Shown piece after piece: positions 35,571-44,431 of a stretch of DNA of 64,000 nt; position 1 is the stretch's first letter, and every line of letters begins with the position of its first letter. The stretch comes from Rhizobium mesosinicum. GTDB lineage: Bacteria > Pseudomonadota > Alphaproteobacteria > Rhizobiales > Rhizobiaceae. The notes beneath the pieces were generated by a model. The model was not told where the DNA came from. It searched no databases and was given only the letters and a program-made list of their open reading frames with translations. The position numbers and the translations under genes are program-made. The stretch is taken from NCBI RefSeq assembly GCF_019511345.1, contig NZ_JAEUAK010000007.1:124001-188000 (forward strand), in the 5' to 3' direction.

Positions 35571-35918
35571 TCAACGTTTCAGTTGCTGCCTTGCCCGGGC
35601 GATATCCACAATCAGATAATCGTCCTCCCTGACGATATCGGCATCGGGATTTTGGCCGATCGTGTCGAACAGCCGCTTGCGTCGCTCGCAGAAAGGATGG
35701 ATCCGACGCTATACCAGAGCTTCAGCAGCAGCAGATCGTCATCGGTAAGCGTTGTCGCCGCCAACGACGGAAAACTGTTTCGGCTGTCATTCTGTGGTCA
35801 ATTCCTGATCAGGCGCGCCAAGTCCAGCTTGCCACAGATCGAGGTCTTCCGGTCGGTCGCTTTCAAGTTTTCGAGACTGCCTGATTTCGACGATAAACGG
35901 CTTTGTCTGCTGACGCAT
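35571..35918 (-). pseudogene. Multiply frameshifted plasmid gene relic
   Basis: Natural-looking pieces follow each other in different minus-strand frames: an N-terminus RQQTKPFIVEIRQSRKL from 35918, then FPSLAATTLTDDDLLLLKLWYS, then RKRLFDTIGQNPDADIVRED and YLIVDIARARQQLKR to TGA at 35571. The start resembles small proteins common on rhizobial plasmids. At least two frame changes make it non-functional. The plus-strand frame over the same DNA is a shadow. Confidence 0.5.
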
Positions 35919-36400
35919 GAATCTCCAGGCGACGATTCAAGTGATCACGATATCCCGTGGGCGATAGGGGGCAACCGGTCGGTTGGTCTGATCGTCATGC
36001 CCGCATTGATGCTGTGACTTGAGGCAGTGCAACGGCCCGTCATGTCAGAGGTTCCGGTGCGGAGCGTGGTAACGAGGCCGCCATATCATATTCCCTCTAC
36101 CGCTGTTGCCGGCGCGTCCTGCGCGGGCTCGATGAGGCATGTCTGATCGGAGAGCGGCTTCGCCTCGATCGTTCTCCCGCAACGCCCTGTCGTAATTTTC
36201 TGACCCCTGTCGCAACCTACCCCACTCGCCAGGTCGAGTGGGGGTAGGTTGCCGCCATTCCTCGCCAACTAACAAATTTGCGACTTGCCGCCCTCCACGC
36301 TGTTCCGGCCCTATGGGTGCGGTCCGATCGTCCCCGATCCTTGCGACAGCCATCGAGGCCGCGAAGGGCGCGGCCCGAAACCAACGAAAGGAATATGACA
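35919..36400. other. Leader region upstream of DUF736 gene
   Basis: About 480 bases without an intact gene. The notable feature is the long hairpin at 36212-36252; the remainder shows no convincing reading frame. Confidence 0.4.
36212..36252. repeat. Long hairpin (17-18 bp stem)
   Basis: GCAACCTACCCCACTCG (36212-36228) pairs with CGAGTGGGGGTAGGTTGC (36235-36252) with one bulged base and loop CCAGGT. No T-run follows. Candidate roles: transcription attenuation ahead of the DUF736 gene, a replication or transfer structure, or a protein-binding site. Confidence 0.6.
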
Positions 36401-36712
36401 ATGGCAACCATCGGCAACTTCACCACCACCGAAACCGGCTTCAACGGCTCGATCCGCACCCTCGCTCTCAACGTCAAGGCCCGCATCGCCCGCGTTGAGA
36501 ACCCCTCCGACAAGGGGCCGCACTACCGAATCTTTGCCGGCAATGTCGAGTTCGGCGCCGCGTGGCAGAAGCGCTCCACTGAGACGGACCGCGACTATCT
36601 CTCGGTCAAGCTGGACGACCCGAGCTTTCCGGCCCCGATCTACGCGACCCTTACCGAAGTCGAAGGCGAGGACGGTTACCAGCTGATCTGGTCCCGCCCC
36701 AACCGGGACTGA
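36401..36712 (+). CDS. DUF736-family protein
   Basis: 103 residues from the ATG at 36401, 8 bases after AAAGGA (36395 is an alternative). Pattern typical of DUF736: ATIGNFTTTETGFNGSIRTL, then RVENPSDKGPHYRIFAG, FGAAWQKRSTETDRDYLSVK and PAPIYATLTEVEGEDGYQL. These proteins are widespread in conjugative plasmids and ICEs of Proteobacteria next to transfer genes; their role is unknown. A hairpin 10 bases downstream may end the transcript. Confidence 0.92.
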   Translation: MATIGNFTTTETGFNGSIRTLALNVKARIARVENPSDKGPHYRIFAGNVEFGAAWQKRSTETDRDYLSVKLDDPSFPAPIYATLTEVEGEDGYQLIWSRPNRD

Positions 36713-36722
36713 GATCGGGAAC

Positions 36723-36746
36723 GGCCCCGCTCACCAAGGCGGGGCC
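36723..36746 (+). terminator. Hairpin after DUF736 gene
   Basis: GGCCCCGC (36723-36730) and GCGGGGCC (36739-36746) form a perfect 8-bp GC stem with loop TCACCAAG, 10 bases after the stop. No T-run follows, so it may be a Rho-assisted or processing hairpin. Confidence 0.5.
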
Positions 36747-37029
36747 CAACGCCCGATTGGCAAAGCGGCAGCGGGCATCGAGCCCGCTACCGGCTTTTCT
36801 GGTGCCATACGGAACGGGAAATGTCTGCTCAGATAGCCAAATTGTGCTGTGGCGGGATGGCGGCCTCAAGGACGAACGGTTCCGCCAATTTCCGGCGGCG
36901 GCCACAGACCGCCACCAGAAAATCGGCTCCCCCGTTCGCCGCGCCAGCGGTCGCTTGCGCGATCCCTGACCCCGTCATCCCGCCACAGCCCCGCGTCGTC
37001 GTCTTTTACGAACCCAAGGAGATGAGGCG
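36747..37029. other. Short gene-free stretch
   Basis: No gene seen on either strand. The last 15 bases hold the ribosome site of the small gene at 37030 (AAGGAG with 8-base spacing). Confidence 0.35.
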
Positions 37030-37194
37030 ATGACCATCGAAGAGCACATCGAGGAACTGCGTGCCGAACTTAACAATATGCTGGACGCTGCCGAGCGTCG
37101 CGAGATCGAGGCGGAGCTTCAGCTTGCTCAGGCGGATCTCGCCGTCATGCTTGCCGAACAGGAGGGTGTCATCGAAGTTGAGCCGCCCTTCTGA
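37030..37194 (+). CDS. Small coiled-coil-like protein, 54 residues
   Basis: Begins 8 bases after AAGGAG. The product TIEEHIEELRAELNNMLDAA, ERREIEAELQLAQADLAVML, then AEQEGVIEVEPPF is acidic and rich in Glu/Leu/Ala heptads, suggesting a short helical hairpin or coiled coil. No named family. Its position among DUF736-type genes and its good ribosome site support a real gene. Confidence 0.65.
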   Translation: MTIEEHIEELRAELNNMLDAAERREIEAELQLAQADLAVMLAEQEGVIEVEPPF

Positions 37195-37526
37195 AGGAGG
37201 CTCTTTTTTTGCGTCTGATGAGCCGGTCTGCCGGATCGACCGGCCGGCTGTTAGGGATTTCATCCCTCGACACTCCTGCCGGCTCACGCCGGAAACGGAC
37301 GCGTCCCCTTTGGGTCCGCGGGTCTCTTCTCTCTCTGCCGTCCGACCGTACTCCAGCAAATCCGGCGTCAAGGACGACGCGGTCTCCCCCAATTTTTCCG
37401 CTGCTGCGCTACGACTTCGCTCTGGAGAAATCGGTTCCCCCGCTTGCAAGTCGCGTTCCGCGATCCCTGACCCCTTTTTGCTTGAGGAGTGGCCGATCCC
37501 CGTCATCAACTGAAGGAGATCACATT
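37195..37526. other. Gene-free leader stretch
   Basis: About 330 bases. A frame from 37209 runs in phase into the next gene but has low-quality, Ser/Arg-rich composition and no start signal, so it is taken as untranslated. It contains GC-rich inverted segments such as GATCGACCGGCCGGCTG near 37236-37252. Confidence 0.35.
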
Positions 37527-38018
37527 ATGACAACCGATCAGAACCTCATGCTCTACACCCAGCTTGCCGGCTTCCGGCTTGTGGTCCTCGCAAACCGCTT
37601 CGGCTGCGATACCGACTTCTCGCGAAAGCTTCATGACCGCCTGGTCGACGGGCTGGAGGCAGGAATTGACCGCCTGCGGGTGATTATGGCGCTGGAGCGT
37701 AGCGTTATCGCAGCCGACGATGAGTTCGCGGAACTCCAGTTGGAAGGCGAGACCGAGATTTTCGGACGCTTTACCATCAACCTGCTGGACGAGCTCGAAA
37801 TCGATTTCGACACGCACGAATATCGGATCAACGGCGGCAATTGGGTCATCGCTTTGACGGCAGACTACACTGGCGTCGATATCGACTATCCGGAACTCAT
37901 CTCCCTGACCGAGGACGAACTCGGCTCACTGGCGCCGATCCTCGAGGACATCGCACGCCAAACCGGAATTGGCGTTCACGCAGCGCGCGCCGTCCACACC
38001 TGGTGGTCAGGATCATGA
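37527..38018 (+). CDS. Hypothetical plasmid protein, 163 residues
   Basis: ATG at 37527, 8 bases after AAGGAG. An acidic, soluble protein (QLAGFRLVVLANRFGCDTDF, LQLEGETEIFGRFTINLLDE, LISLTEDELGSLAPILEDIA) ending in AARAVHTWWSGS. I do not recognise the family. It belongs to the run of small hypothetical genes with DUF736 that typically lies beside transfer regions of rhizobial plasmids. Confidence 0.75.
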   Translation: MTTDQNLMLYTQLAGFRLVVLANRFGCDTDFSRKLHDRLVDGLEAGIDRLRVIMALERSVIAADDEFAELQLEGETEIFGRFTINLLDELEIDFDTHEYRINGGNWVIALTADYTGVDIDYPELISLTEDELGSLAPILEDIARQTGIGVHAARAVHTWWSGS

Positions 38019-38280
38019 CCGATCCTGCAGTTGCAGTCCGATTCATCGAGGGGCGGCCAAGGCGGCCTCTCAATTTGATCCGAATTGAACGCTCAGAGTG
38101 ACATCCTCTCGGTGCACTGTTCGTGAACACGCGGATGGACGAAGCGCCATGCTGAGCAGCTCTTAGCTGCCCTCTCCTTTCGACGATGCCGTCATCTCTC
38201 ATCGGGGTTGTTGCGGCCGTTCGTCGCGACGCAACCTGGCGCCGCCAGAATCTTTCCCGCCGCGCTGCAGCTCCTCCCTC
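38019..38280. other. Gene-free stretch
   Basis: No gene seen between the hypothetical gene and the RIME-like repeat. Confidence 0.3.
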
Positions 38281-38382
38281 TAAAGCATGTCGCGTAAAAA
38301 TGTGCAGCGGTTTGCGGCTACGACATGCATAAGAACAATGAGCTAAGGCCTGTCGCGTGCATTCTTTTCACGCGACAGGGTT
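38281..38382. repeat. RIME-like palindromic intergenic element
   Basis: Two palindromes: GCATGTCG … CGACATGC (38286-38328) around a GTGCAGCGGTTT core, then CTGTCGCGTG … CACGCGACAG (38350-38379). This agrees with my recollection of the rhizobial RIME1 intergenic mosaic element. The second palindrome ends at the stop of the amidase gene and may act as its terminator. Confidence 0.6.
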
Positions 38383-39157
38383 AGTTCCGAACCAGATCCG
38401 CGAGATATGTGTTTTCAGCACGCGAACGGGCAAAATCCTGCGGTCGAATGGTCGCGAAAAGCAGCTTTTCGCCTTCGGCCGGCGCTTCCGCTAGGAGGTT
38501 GCCGTCAGGCGCGGCTATTTGCGACAGCCCGGCATAGGCGAATGTATCGTCGGCGCCGCAATGATTGATATAGGCCACAAAAACCTGGTTTTCGAAGGCA
38601 CGGACACGGATCATATGCTCGGCAATCATGGTACCTGAGTGACCCCTCGGGAGGGCCGTGGGCACAACGATGAGATCGGCGCCGGCCTGTGCCAATCGCC
38701 GTACGTTTTCGGGGAATTCCACGTCATAACAGATCAGCATGCCGAGCTTGATACCATTGACCGACGTGATCTGAGACGAGGGCAAATCTGGCTTAAACCA
38801 GGTCCGTTCATAATCGCCGTAGAGATGAGACTTGCGGTAAAGGGCAGTCGTCCCCCTACCATCCGTCAAAAGTGCGCTGTTGTAGATCGTCCCGGCGACC
38901 CGTTCGGCGAAGCCCGCAACGATGGCGATACCGTTCTCGCGGGCGATCGCGTCGAGCCTGTCAGGGATCTCGCCACTCGCCTCGCTGGCAAGACGACGAA
39001 AAGCCTTACCCGCCCCATATCCAACAACTGCCAGTTCCGGCACGACCAGCATTCCCGCATCGTTAGCGGCTGCTTTACGAGCCGCATCTTCAATGCGTGT
39101 GAGATTGGCTTCAACGTCGCCACATACGGCTTGCATTTGCAGAGCGGCGAGTTTCAT
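38381..39157 (-). CDS. Nitrilase-superfamily amidase (C-N hydrolase)
   Basis: 258 residues with the Glu-Lys-Cys triad of the nitrilase fold: E41 in VVPELAVVGYG, K109 in YRKSHLYGDYE and C143 in LICYDVEFPE. Best fit is an R-amidase or omega-amidase-like hydrolase acting on an aliphatic amide. It is the last gene of the Pot-like transporter operon, 11 bases after the permease, which suggests that its substrate comes from the imported polyamine or guanidino compound (inference). Confidence 0.88.
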   Translation of the reverse strand: MKLAALQMQAVCGDVEANLTRIEDAARKAAANDAGMLVVPELAVVGYGAGKAFRRLASEASGEIPDRLDAIARENGIAIVAGFAERVAGTIYNSALLTDGRGTTALYRKSHLYGDYERTWFKPDLPSSQITSVNGIKLGMLICYDVEFPENVRRLAQAGADLIVVPTALPRGHSGTMIAEHMIRVRAFENQVFVAYINHCGADDTFAYAGLSQIAAPDGNLLAEAPAEGEKLLFATIRPQDFARSRAENTYLADLVRN

Positions 39158-39168
39158 CGTCCCGGCTC

Positions 39169-39966
39169 CTATTTCTCGTTGGACGACATGGCGCCGAGCA
39201 ATTTCGGCAGATCGCCGAAGCGCGCGACGAGGCTGAACACCGTCGCTGCCACGACCACGAACAGGATCGTTACAGAGGCCATGGTCGGCGTGTAGCCATA
39301 GCGCAACGCGTTGAAGATCTTGATCGGCAACGTCTCGAGCGTGAAGCCGACGGTCATGTAGGCGACGATATACTCGTTGAGCGACAGCACGAAGGCGAAG
39401 GCATAGCCGGAAACAAGGTAAGGCAGAATGAGCGGCATGACGATGGTGCGAAACACCGTGCTATCGTCGGCGCCCATGGTCGCGGCCGCCTCCACTAGCG
39501 ATCGATCGATCGCTGAGAACCCGAGCGAGATCGTAACGAGCGGCAGGGTCACGAAGAAAATGGCGTGACTGATGACTGCTGTCCATGGTTGGCCATAAGA
39601 GCCGACAGTCGCCCAAAAGGTAAGCATTCCGAGCGCCGTGATAACAGGCGGCAGCGTGAAGGGCGCAATGCCAAGAAGTTGGAATATGTTCGCCCATGGC
39701 GCAATGCGGCGCCACAGGAACCAGGCCAGCGGCAGGGCGATCAGCACTGCAACGGCAGCGGAAAGAATGGCGAGTGCCAGCGATGCGAAGAAGGCGCTCC
39801 GCCATTCTGGATCCAGGAAGATCTCACCGTACCAGGCAAGCGAGAAACCCTGCGGCGGGAAAGTCAGGCTTTGCTTCTCGTTGATAGAGACGCCTGCGAC
39901 CACAATGATCGGCGCTGCAAGGAACAAGCCGATGAAAAAGAAGAAGAGACGATGCCAGAGGTTCAT
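39169..39966 (-). CDS. ABC permease, PotC-like
   Basis: 265 residues with about six membrane segments and the EAA loop VEAAATMGADDSTVFRTIVMPLILPYL, the docking site for the ATPase. The start at 39966 overlaps the previous permease stop (ATGA). The PotC-type partner of a polyamine-type importer. Confidence 0.92.
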   Translation of the reverse strand: MNLWHRLFFFFIGLFLAAPIIVVAGVSINEKQSLTFPPQGFSLAWYGEIFLDPEWRSAFFASLALAILSAAVAVLIALPLAWFLWRRIAPWANIFQLLGIAPFTLPPVITALGMLTFWATVGSYGQPWTAVISHAIFFVTLPLVTISLGFSAIDRSLVEAAATMGADDSTVFRTIVMPLILPYLVSGYAFAFVLSLNEYIVAYMTVGFTLETLPIKIFNALRYGYTPTMASVTILFVVVAATVFSLVARFGDLPKLLGAMSSNEK

Positions 39967-40817
39967 GCCGCCGCTCCTTTGCGTCCGATCAAGATCGTGA
40001 GGCCGACGAGGGCGACCGCGACCAACACGAGGAATACAGCCATGGCAGCTGCAAACGGCATGTTCGATTGGTAGATCGCCTGGTCCGTAATGAGGACCGA
40101 CAGCGTCCAATGCTGTGGTCGGCCGAGAATTTGTGGCAGAAGGTAACAGCCGAGCGCGAAGATGAAGACCATGATCAGCGTGGCGATGATCGTGTTGCGG
40201 AGCGCTGGAATGACGACCGTGAAGAAGGACTTGACGGGTGAGGCACCGAGTGTGCGCGCCGCCTCGGTCAATGTTGGATCGAGACGCACCAAGGCCGGAT
40301 AGAGTACGAGGATCGTATAGGGCAGTGCCTGATAGACCATTCCGGTTAACACGGCCGGGAAGCCCGGGGTCAGGGCCACGGCTTGCTTCATCACACCGAG
40401 CATCACGAGCAGATTGGTAATGCCTGCCGTGCGCGAAAAGAGCGTTGACCAGGCGAAGCCTATGATCACCTCGGAAAGGGACAGAATGGAAAGCAAGGCG
40501 ATCAGCCACAGGATCTGGGCTCTCCGGCTCATACGGGTCAGCAGATACGTGAATGGGATTCCGAGAACGATGCAGCAGACGGCAACCGAAACCGCAAGAA
40601 AGAGCGAGAAGCCGAGCACCTTGCCGAAGAAGAGGCTGAAGAATCGTGCGTAGTTATCGAAGACGAAGGCGGGCGTGTAAAAGCCGCCCTGTTGTCGCTG
40701 GAAGAAGCTGACCGCAATCATCGTGCCGAATGGAATGACGAAAAAGATCGTCAGCATTGCTGCCGGGAAGGCAAGCGGCCCGTAGTCCCGGAGCGTCTGA
40801 GGCGGTTCGCGTATCAT
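39963..40817 (-). CDS. ABC permease, PotB-like
   Basis: 284 residues, six-span permease with the EAA loop TEAARTLGASPVKSFFTVVIPALRNTI. The start at 40817 overlaps the ATPase stop (ATGA); the 40835 start is less likely. Forms the membrane channel with the PotC-like subunit. Confidence 0.92.
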   Translation of the reverse strand: MIREPPQTLRDYGPLAFPAAMLTIFFVIPFGTMIAVSFFQRQQGGFYTPAFVFDNYARFFSLFFGKVLGFSLFLAVSVAVCCIVLGIPFTYLLTRMSRRAQILWLIALLSILSLSEVIIGFAWSTLFSRTAGITNLLVMLGVMKQAVALTPGFPAVLTGMVYQALPYTILVLYPALVRLDPTLTEAARTLGASPVKSFFTVVIPALRNTIIATLIMVFIFALGCYLLPQILGRPQHWTLSVLITDQAIYQSNMPFAAAMAVFLVLVAVALVGLTILIGRKGAAA

Positions 40818-41851
40818 TGCTTCAGCACCACACACACATCCGGCGAAAGCGTCACGCCGACCTCCTGACCAATATGGACGCTTGGCCGCTCGCGGGGAGT
40901 GGAAACAGCAATCACCCGTGTGCCGGAAATATCAACAAAGGTTTCGATCGTGCCACCGAGATCGCGAATGAAGGCAACCTTGCCGTTGATCCTCCCGGCT
41001 CCCGGCCCCGTCAGGTGCACGTCTTCCGGTCGTACGGAAAGGGTCGCCTTCGTCAGCCCGTCTGGAATTGTCACCCCCTCGACTGGGTGGCCAAGCACGA
41101 CCGTCCGCCCAGCGCTATCGCTCTCAACGGCGAGAAGGTTGGTCGATCCGATGAAGTCCGCAACGAAGCGGTCGGCGGGGCGCCGGTAGATCTCGACGGG
41201 GCTTGCCGCCTGCCGGATTTGGCCGCCATTCATGACGACGACCGTATCGGCCATGGTCATGGCTTCTCGCTGATCATGGGTGACAACGATCGTGGTGATG
41301 CCGAGTTGCTGCTGCAGCTGGCGCAGCTCCACCTGCATGGCTTCGCGCAGCTTGGCGTCCAGCGCCGAGAGCGGCTCGTCAAGCAGGAAGAGCCTCGGCG
41401 AGATCGCTAATGCGCGCGCGATTGCTACACGCTGGCGCTGGCCACCCGAAAGCTTATTGACCGGTCGGCCGGCATAGCCAGTAAGATCGATCATCGCAAG
41501 CAACTCGTCGACCCGCTTTTTCTGCGCTTCCTTTGCCGCGCCGCGGATGCGCAAGGGGTAGGCTATGTTCTCGCCGACCGTCAGATGCGGGAAAAGCGCA
41601 AGCGACTGAAATACCATGCCGAAATCCCGCTTGTGCGTCGGAACTGGCGTAATGTCGGCCCCATCGATGAGGATTGCTCCGCTGGTCGGCGTGTCCAGGC
41701 CGGCGATCATCCGCAGCAGGGTCGTCTTTCCGCAACCCGACGGGCCGAGCATGCAGACGAAGGTTCCGTGCGGCACGGTGAGCTGCACATGATCGACGGC
41801 AGTGAACGTGCCGAATTGTTTCGAGACGCTGTTTAACGCCAAGCCAGACAT
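40814..41851 (-). CDS. ABC ATPase, PotA-like
   Basis: 345 residues. Walker A is GPSGCGKTT (36-44), the signature is LSGGQRQRVAIARAL, Walker B is LFLLDEPLSALD and the H loop is VVTHDQREAM. The C-terminal TOBE region (about 270-345) binds regulatory or substrate-linked sites in the spermidine/iron subfamily. Energises the permease pair encoded directly downstream. Confidence 0.95.
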   Translation of the reverse strand: MSGLALNSVSKQFGTFTAVDHVQLTVPHGTFVCMLGPSGCGKTTLLRMIAGLDTPTSGAILIDGADITPVPTHKRDFGMVFQSLALFPHLTVGENIAYPLRIRGAAKEAQKKRVDELLAMIDLTGYAGRPVNKLSGGQRQRVAIARALAISPRLFLLDEPLSALDAKLREAMQVELRQLQQQLGITTIVVTHDQREAMTMADTVVVMNGGQIRQAASPVEIYRRPADRFVADFIGSTNLLAVESDSAGRTVVLGHPVEGVTIPDGLTKATLSVRPEDVHLTGPGAGRINGKVAFIRDLGGTIETFVDISGTRVIAVSTPRERPSVHIGQEVGVTLSPDVCVVLKQ

Positions 41852-41908
41852 TCAAATCTCTCCGGTAAAAGGGTCGCCGTCCTGCGGCGGCGACCCGTCA
41901 ATCGTCGC

Positions 41909-42997
41909 TTAACCGGCGATAAGTTCCGTCCATTTCTGGTTCAGCCAGTCGGACTTGCTCTGATAGAGATCATAGCGCGGCGTGATCGGCTCGATGTCCG
42001 AGGAAACGGCGGCGAATTCCTTCTCATTGAGATCGAGCAGATCGCGCATGACCGTAGGGGCCGTGCCGACCTTGCGCGACAAGGTCGCCTGGATCGCCGG
42101 CTGGCACATATAGTCGATGAAGATATGCGCCTCTTCTGCCTTCTTGGATGCGCGCGACAGCGCCCAGCAGCCGGAATCCTGAATGCCCCCTTCCTTCGGG
42201 AAGGTCGAGCGGACATGGAAACCGTCGGCGGCTGCAAGTCCCGTGACGTCATGGTAATACTGACCCATCGGAATTTCGCCGGACTTCAGAGCCTGTTCGA
42301 ATTGAGCTTCATCGCGATACCAGAGCCGGACATTCGGCTTGACTTCAGCGAGCTTTTCAAAGGCCTTCAGAATGCCGTCCTCGGTATCCAGCGCATTGGT
42401 GCCGCCAAAGAAGGTCTTGGCCGTGACCTCCAGCAGGAAGGAATTGGAGACGAGCGCCAGCAGGCCGAGCTTGTCGGCATTTGCCGGATCCCAAAACGCC
42501 GCCCATGACGTGGGCGCGTCTTTGTAGACATCGGTGTTGGTGACCAGCGTAATGTACCATGCGACGGCGCCGATGCCTGCCACGCGGCCATCCGGATACT
42601 TGTTGATGAAGCGATCGATGACCCCGGACGAATTTTTGATTTTTGCTGTATCGAGAGGCGTCCAGAGTTCGGTCGCCTGTCCCTTGAGCATGGCAACCTG
42701 CGACATCATCGAGACGTCCGCTGGTGCCTGTCCAGCCTTGGCGGCCTGCTCGAGTTGTACCAGCCAAGCTTCGCCAGTCGGCTCGGCGACGGATTCGACC
42801 GCGATTCCGGTCGCCTTGGTAAAGTCGCCGAAGATGTTCTTGTCGAAGCTATTCTTGAAATAGCCGCCGTACACGCCGACCTTCAACGACTTGTCCTGCG
42901 CCCGCAGGACCGTCGGCATAGCCAGCAACGAGGCGCCGGCAAGACCGGCGCCTAGCAGGGCGCGCCGGCTCATGCTCGTGTTGAGGATGTCACTCAT
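41909..42997 (-). CDS. Periplasmic substrate-binding protein, PotD/spermidine type
   Basis: 362 residues. An export signal MSRRALLGAGLAGASLLAMP with a twin Arg pair and VLRAQ cleavage region precedes the mature protein (DKSLKVGVYGGYFKNSFDKN). The fold matches extracellular solute-binding family 1 proteins of polyamine/thiamine-type importers. First gene of the import operon after the ureohydrolase; substrate probably a polyamine, agmatine or a guanidino acid. Confidence 0.9.
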   Translation of the reverse strand: MSDILNTSMSRRALLGAGLAGASLLAMPTVLRAQDKSLKVGVYGGYFKNSFDKNIFGDFTKATGIAVESVAEPTGEAWLVQLEQAAKAGQAPADVSMMSQVAMLKGQATELWTPLDTAKIKNSSGVIDRFINKYPDGRVAGIGAVAWYITLVTNTDVYKDAPTSWAAFWDPANADKLGLLALVSNSFLLEVTAKTFFGGTNALDTEDGILKAFEKLAEVKPNVRLWYRDEAQFEQALKSGEIPMGQYYHDVTGLAAADGFHVRSTFPKEGGIQDSGCWALSRASKKAEEAHIFIDYMCQPAIQATLSRKVGTAPTVMRDLLDLNEKEFAAVSSDIEPITPRYDLYQSKSDWLNQKWTELIAG

Positions 42998-43069
42998 TTC
43001 TTCTCTCCTTTATTTGCCGACCGGCGTTTTCGCCATCCCGGCCAGTTCCCACATTGTTGTTACTATGTT

Positions 43070-44128
43070 TTACGCCTTTGCCGCGATGAAAGGGCTGAAT
43101 ACCATCAGGCTCAGGATCTCGAACAATACCTGTGCACCCGCCTGCGCCGTGTTCGTTGTCGCGTCATATTGCGGCGCGACTTCCACGACATCGCCGCCGA
43201 CGAGATTGATGCCCTTGAGGCCGCGGATCAGTTCCAGAACTTCGCGCGTTGAAAGGCCTCCCACTTCCGGCGTCCCCGTTCCTGGCGCGAAGCTCGGATC
43301 AAGACTGTCGATGTCGAAGGAAAGATAGGTCGGGCCGTTGCCGACGATGGCCTTCGCCTTCTCAATGATGGCCGCCATGCCCATGCCCGGGATATCCTCC
43401 GCATGGATCACCGTCATGCCTGACTCATAGGAGAATTCCCAAAGATATTCGGCCGAGCCGCGGATGCCGATCTGAATCGTGCGCGTGGGGTCGAGCACAC
43501 CATCGAGCACGGCGTTGCGAAACGGTCCGCCGTGGTGGAACTTGGTCTGGTCGAATGCGCCGCCGGTGTCGCAATGGGCGTCGATATGGATCAGGCCGAC
43601 CGGTTCCTTCCTCCCAACCGCCTTCAGGATCGGATGGGTGATGGAATGGTCGCCGCCGACCGAAAGGGGAACGACCCCGGCATCAACGATCTGGCCGATC
43701 CGCCGCTCGATATCGTCATGACTCATTTCCAGCCGGTAGCGGCTCGCGAAGGGCACGTCGCCTATGTCTGCCACACGCAGATCGAAGACCGGCGCACAGC
43801 CGAGCACGTGATTGTAGGGACCGATCCGCTCGATCGCACGGAGCGCCCGCGGTCCAAAGCGCGAGCCCGGCCTGTTCGTAACACCAAGATCCATCGGCAC
43901 GCCGGTGATCGCAACCTGCAGATTGCCGAAATCAGGATTATCGGCATCGACGGGCATGTAAGGGGCGGTCAGGAAGGTCGGCACGCCGGCATAGGGGGCA
44001 AGACGCGTTCCAGTCTTGGAAAAGATCTTGTCGGCGACCTTGCGGAAGGCGGCATCGAAGAGCTCGCCGCCATGGCCCTCGCCATATTTTGCCCTCAACG
44101 CCTGCAGTTTGCCGTTGTCGAATGCCAT
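43070..44128 (-). CDS. Agmatinase/ureohydrolase family protein
   Basis: 352 residues from the ATG at 44128; the frame extends to 44302 without a start signal. Binuclear manganese motifs: GGDH (158-161), DAHCD (183-187) and SFDIDSLDP (270-278, two Asp), plus the GTGTPEVGG region. It releases urea from agmatine or a related guanidino compound (guanidinobutyrate, guanidinopropionate); which one cannot be decided by eye. Upstream of the transporter operon, 72 bases before the binding protein, and divergent from the LysR gene. Confidence 0.92.
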   Translation of the reverse strand: MAFDNGKLQALRAKYGEGHGGELFDAAFRKVADKIFSKTGTRLAPYAGVPTFLTAPYMPVDADNPDFGNLQVAITGVPMDLGVTNRPGSRFGPRALRAIERIGPYNHVLGCAPVFDLRVADIGDVPFASRYRLEMSHDDIERRIGQIVDAGVVPLSVGGDHSITHPILKAVGRKEPVGLIHIDAHCDTGGAFDQTKFHHGGPFRNAVLDGVLDPTRTIQIGIRGSAEYLWEFSYESGMTVIHAEDIPGMGMAAIIEKAKAIVGNGPTYLSFDIDSLDPSFAPGTGTPEVGGLSTREVLELIRGLKGINLVGGDVVEVAPQYDATTNTAQAGAQVLFEILSLMVFSPFIAAKA

Positions 44129-44266
44129 TCCTGCTTCCCTTCTGCATCGGTGGAGCGTGCGGAAAATCGCTAGCCGCGCCGCCTGTAAGAATGTTGTTCC
44201 CCAGAACGGAATGCCGAAAAGTGTGCTCGGTTTTCGGGCGACATTCCGCTCTGATTTTTTGATCGG

Positions 44267-44317
44267 GAGACGGATTGAGATTTCAGGTCGATCTGACCTC
44301 AAATCTGAATCCGTCTC
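44267..44317. repeat. Large inverted repeat (23-bp arms)
   Basis: Arms at 44267-44289 and 44295-44317 pair at 21 of 23 positions around a 5-base loop GATCT. The arms start GAGACGGATT and end AATCCGTCTC. It would form one of the strongest hairpins in the window, between divergent promoters rather than at a transcript end. Confidence 0.65.
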
Positions 44318-44365
44318 TAGGGCCTTGCCCCTGTTTTTCCATTATCATTGTAAAGCCCATAGAAA

Positions 44366-44409
44366 ATCAATTGACATTGTTATAGCAATTGATGTGAGAA
44401 AAATTCACA
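44366..44409. promoter_or_regulatory. Operator-like palindromes before the LysR gene
   Basis: ATCAATTG (44366-44373) and CAATTGAT (44386-44393) form an 8-bp inverted repeat with 12-base spacing. It abuts TGTGA-N7-TCACA (44393-44409). Both are close to the LysR start at 44432 and suit LysR autoregulation and activation of the divergent operon, or a CRP-type regulator. Confidence 0.55.
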
Positions 44410-44431
44410 TGAAATATCCCCTGGAAGTTGG

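Larger units (their letters stand above)
44129..44431. other. Divergent control region, ureohydrolase / LysR
   Basis: About 300 bases between divergent starts. It holds the 51-base hairpin at 44267-44317 and two operator-like palindromes at 44366-44409. A TTGACA at 44371 could be a -35 but no good -10 at standard spacing is seen. Confidence 0.5.

Noticed and set aside
35583..36017. 144-codon plus-strand frame
   Set aside because: The opposite strand holds recognisable protein pieces in shifting frames, so this frame is a by-product.
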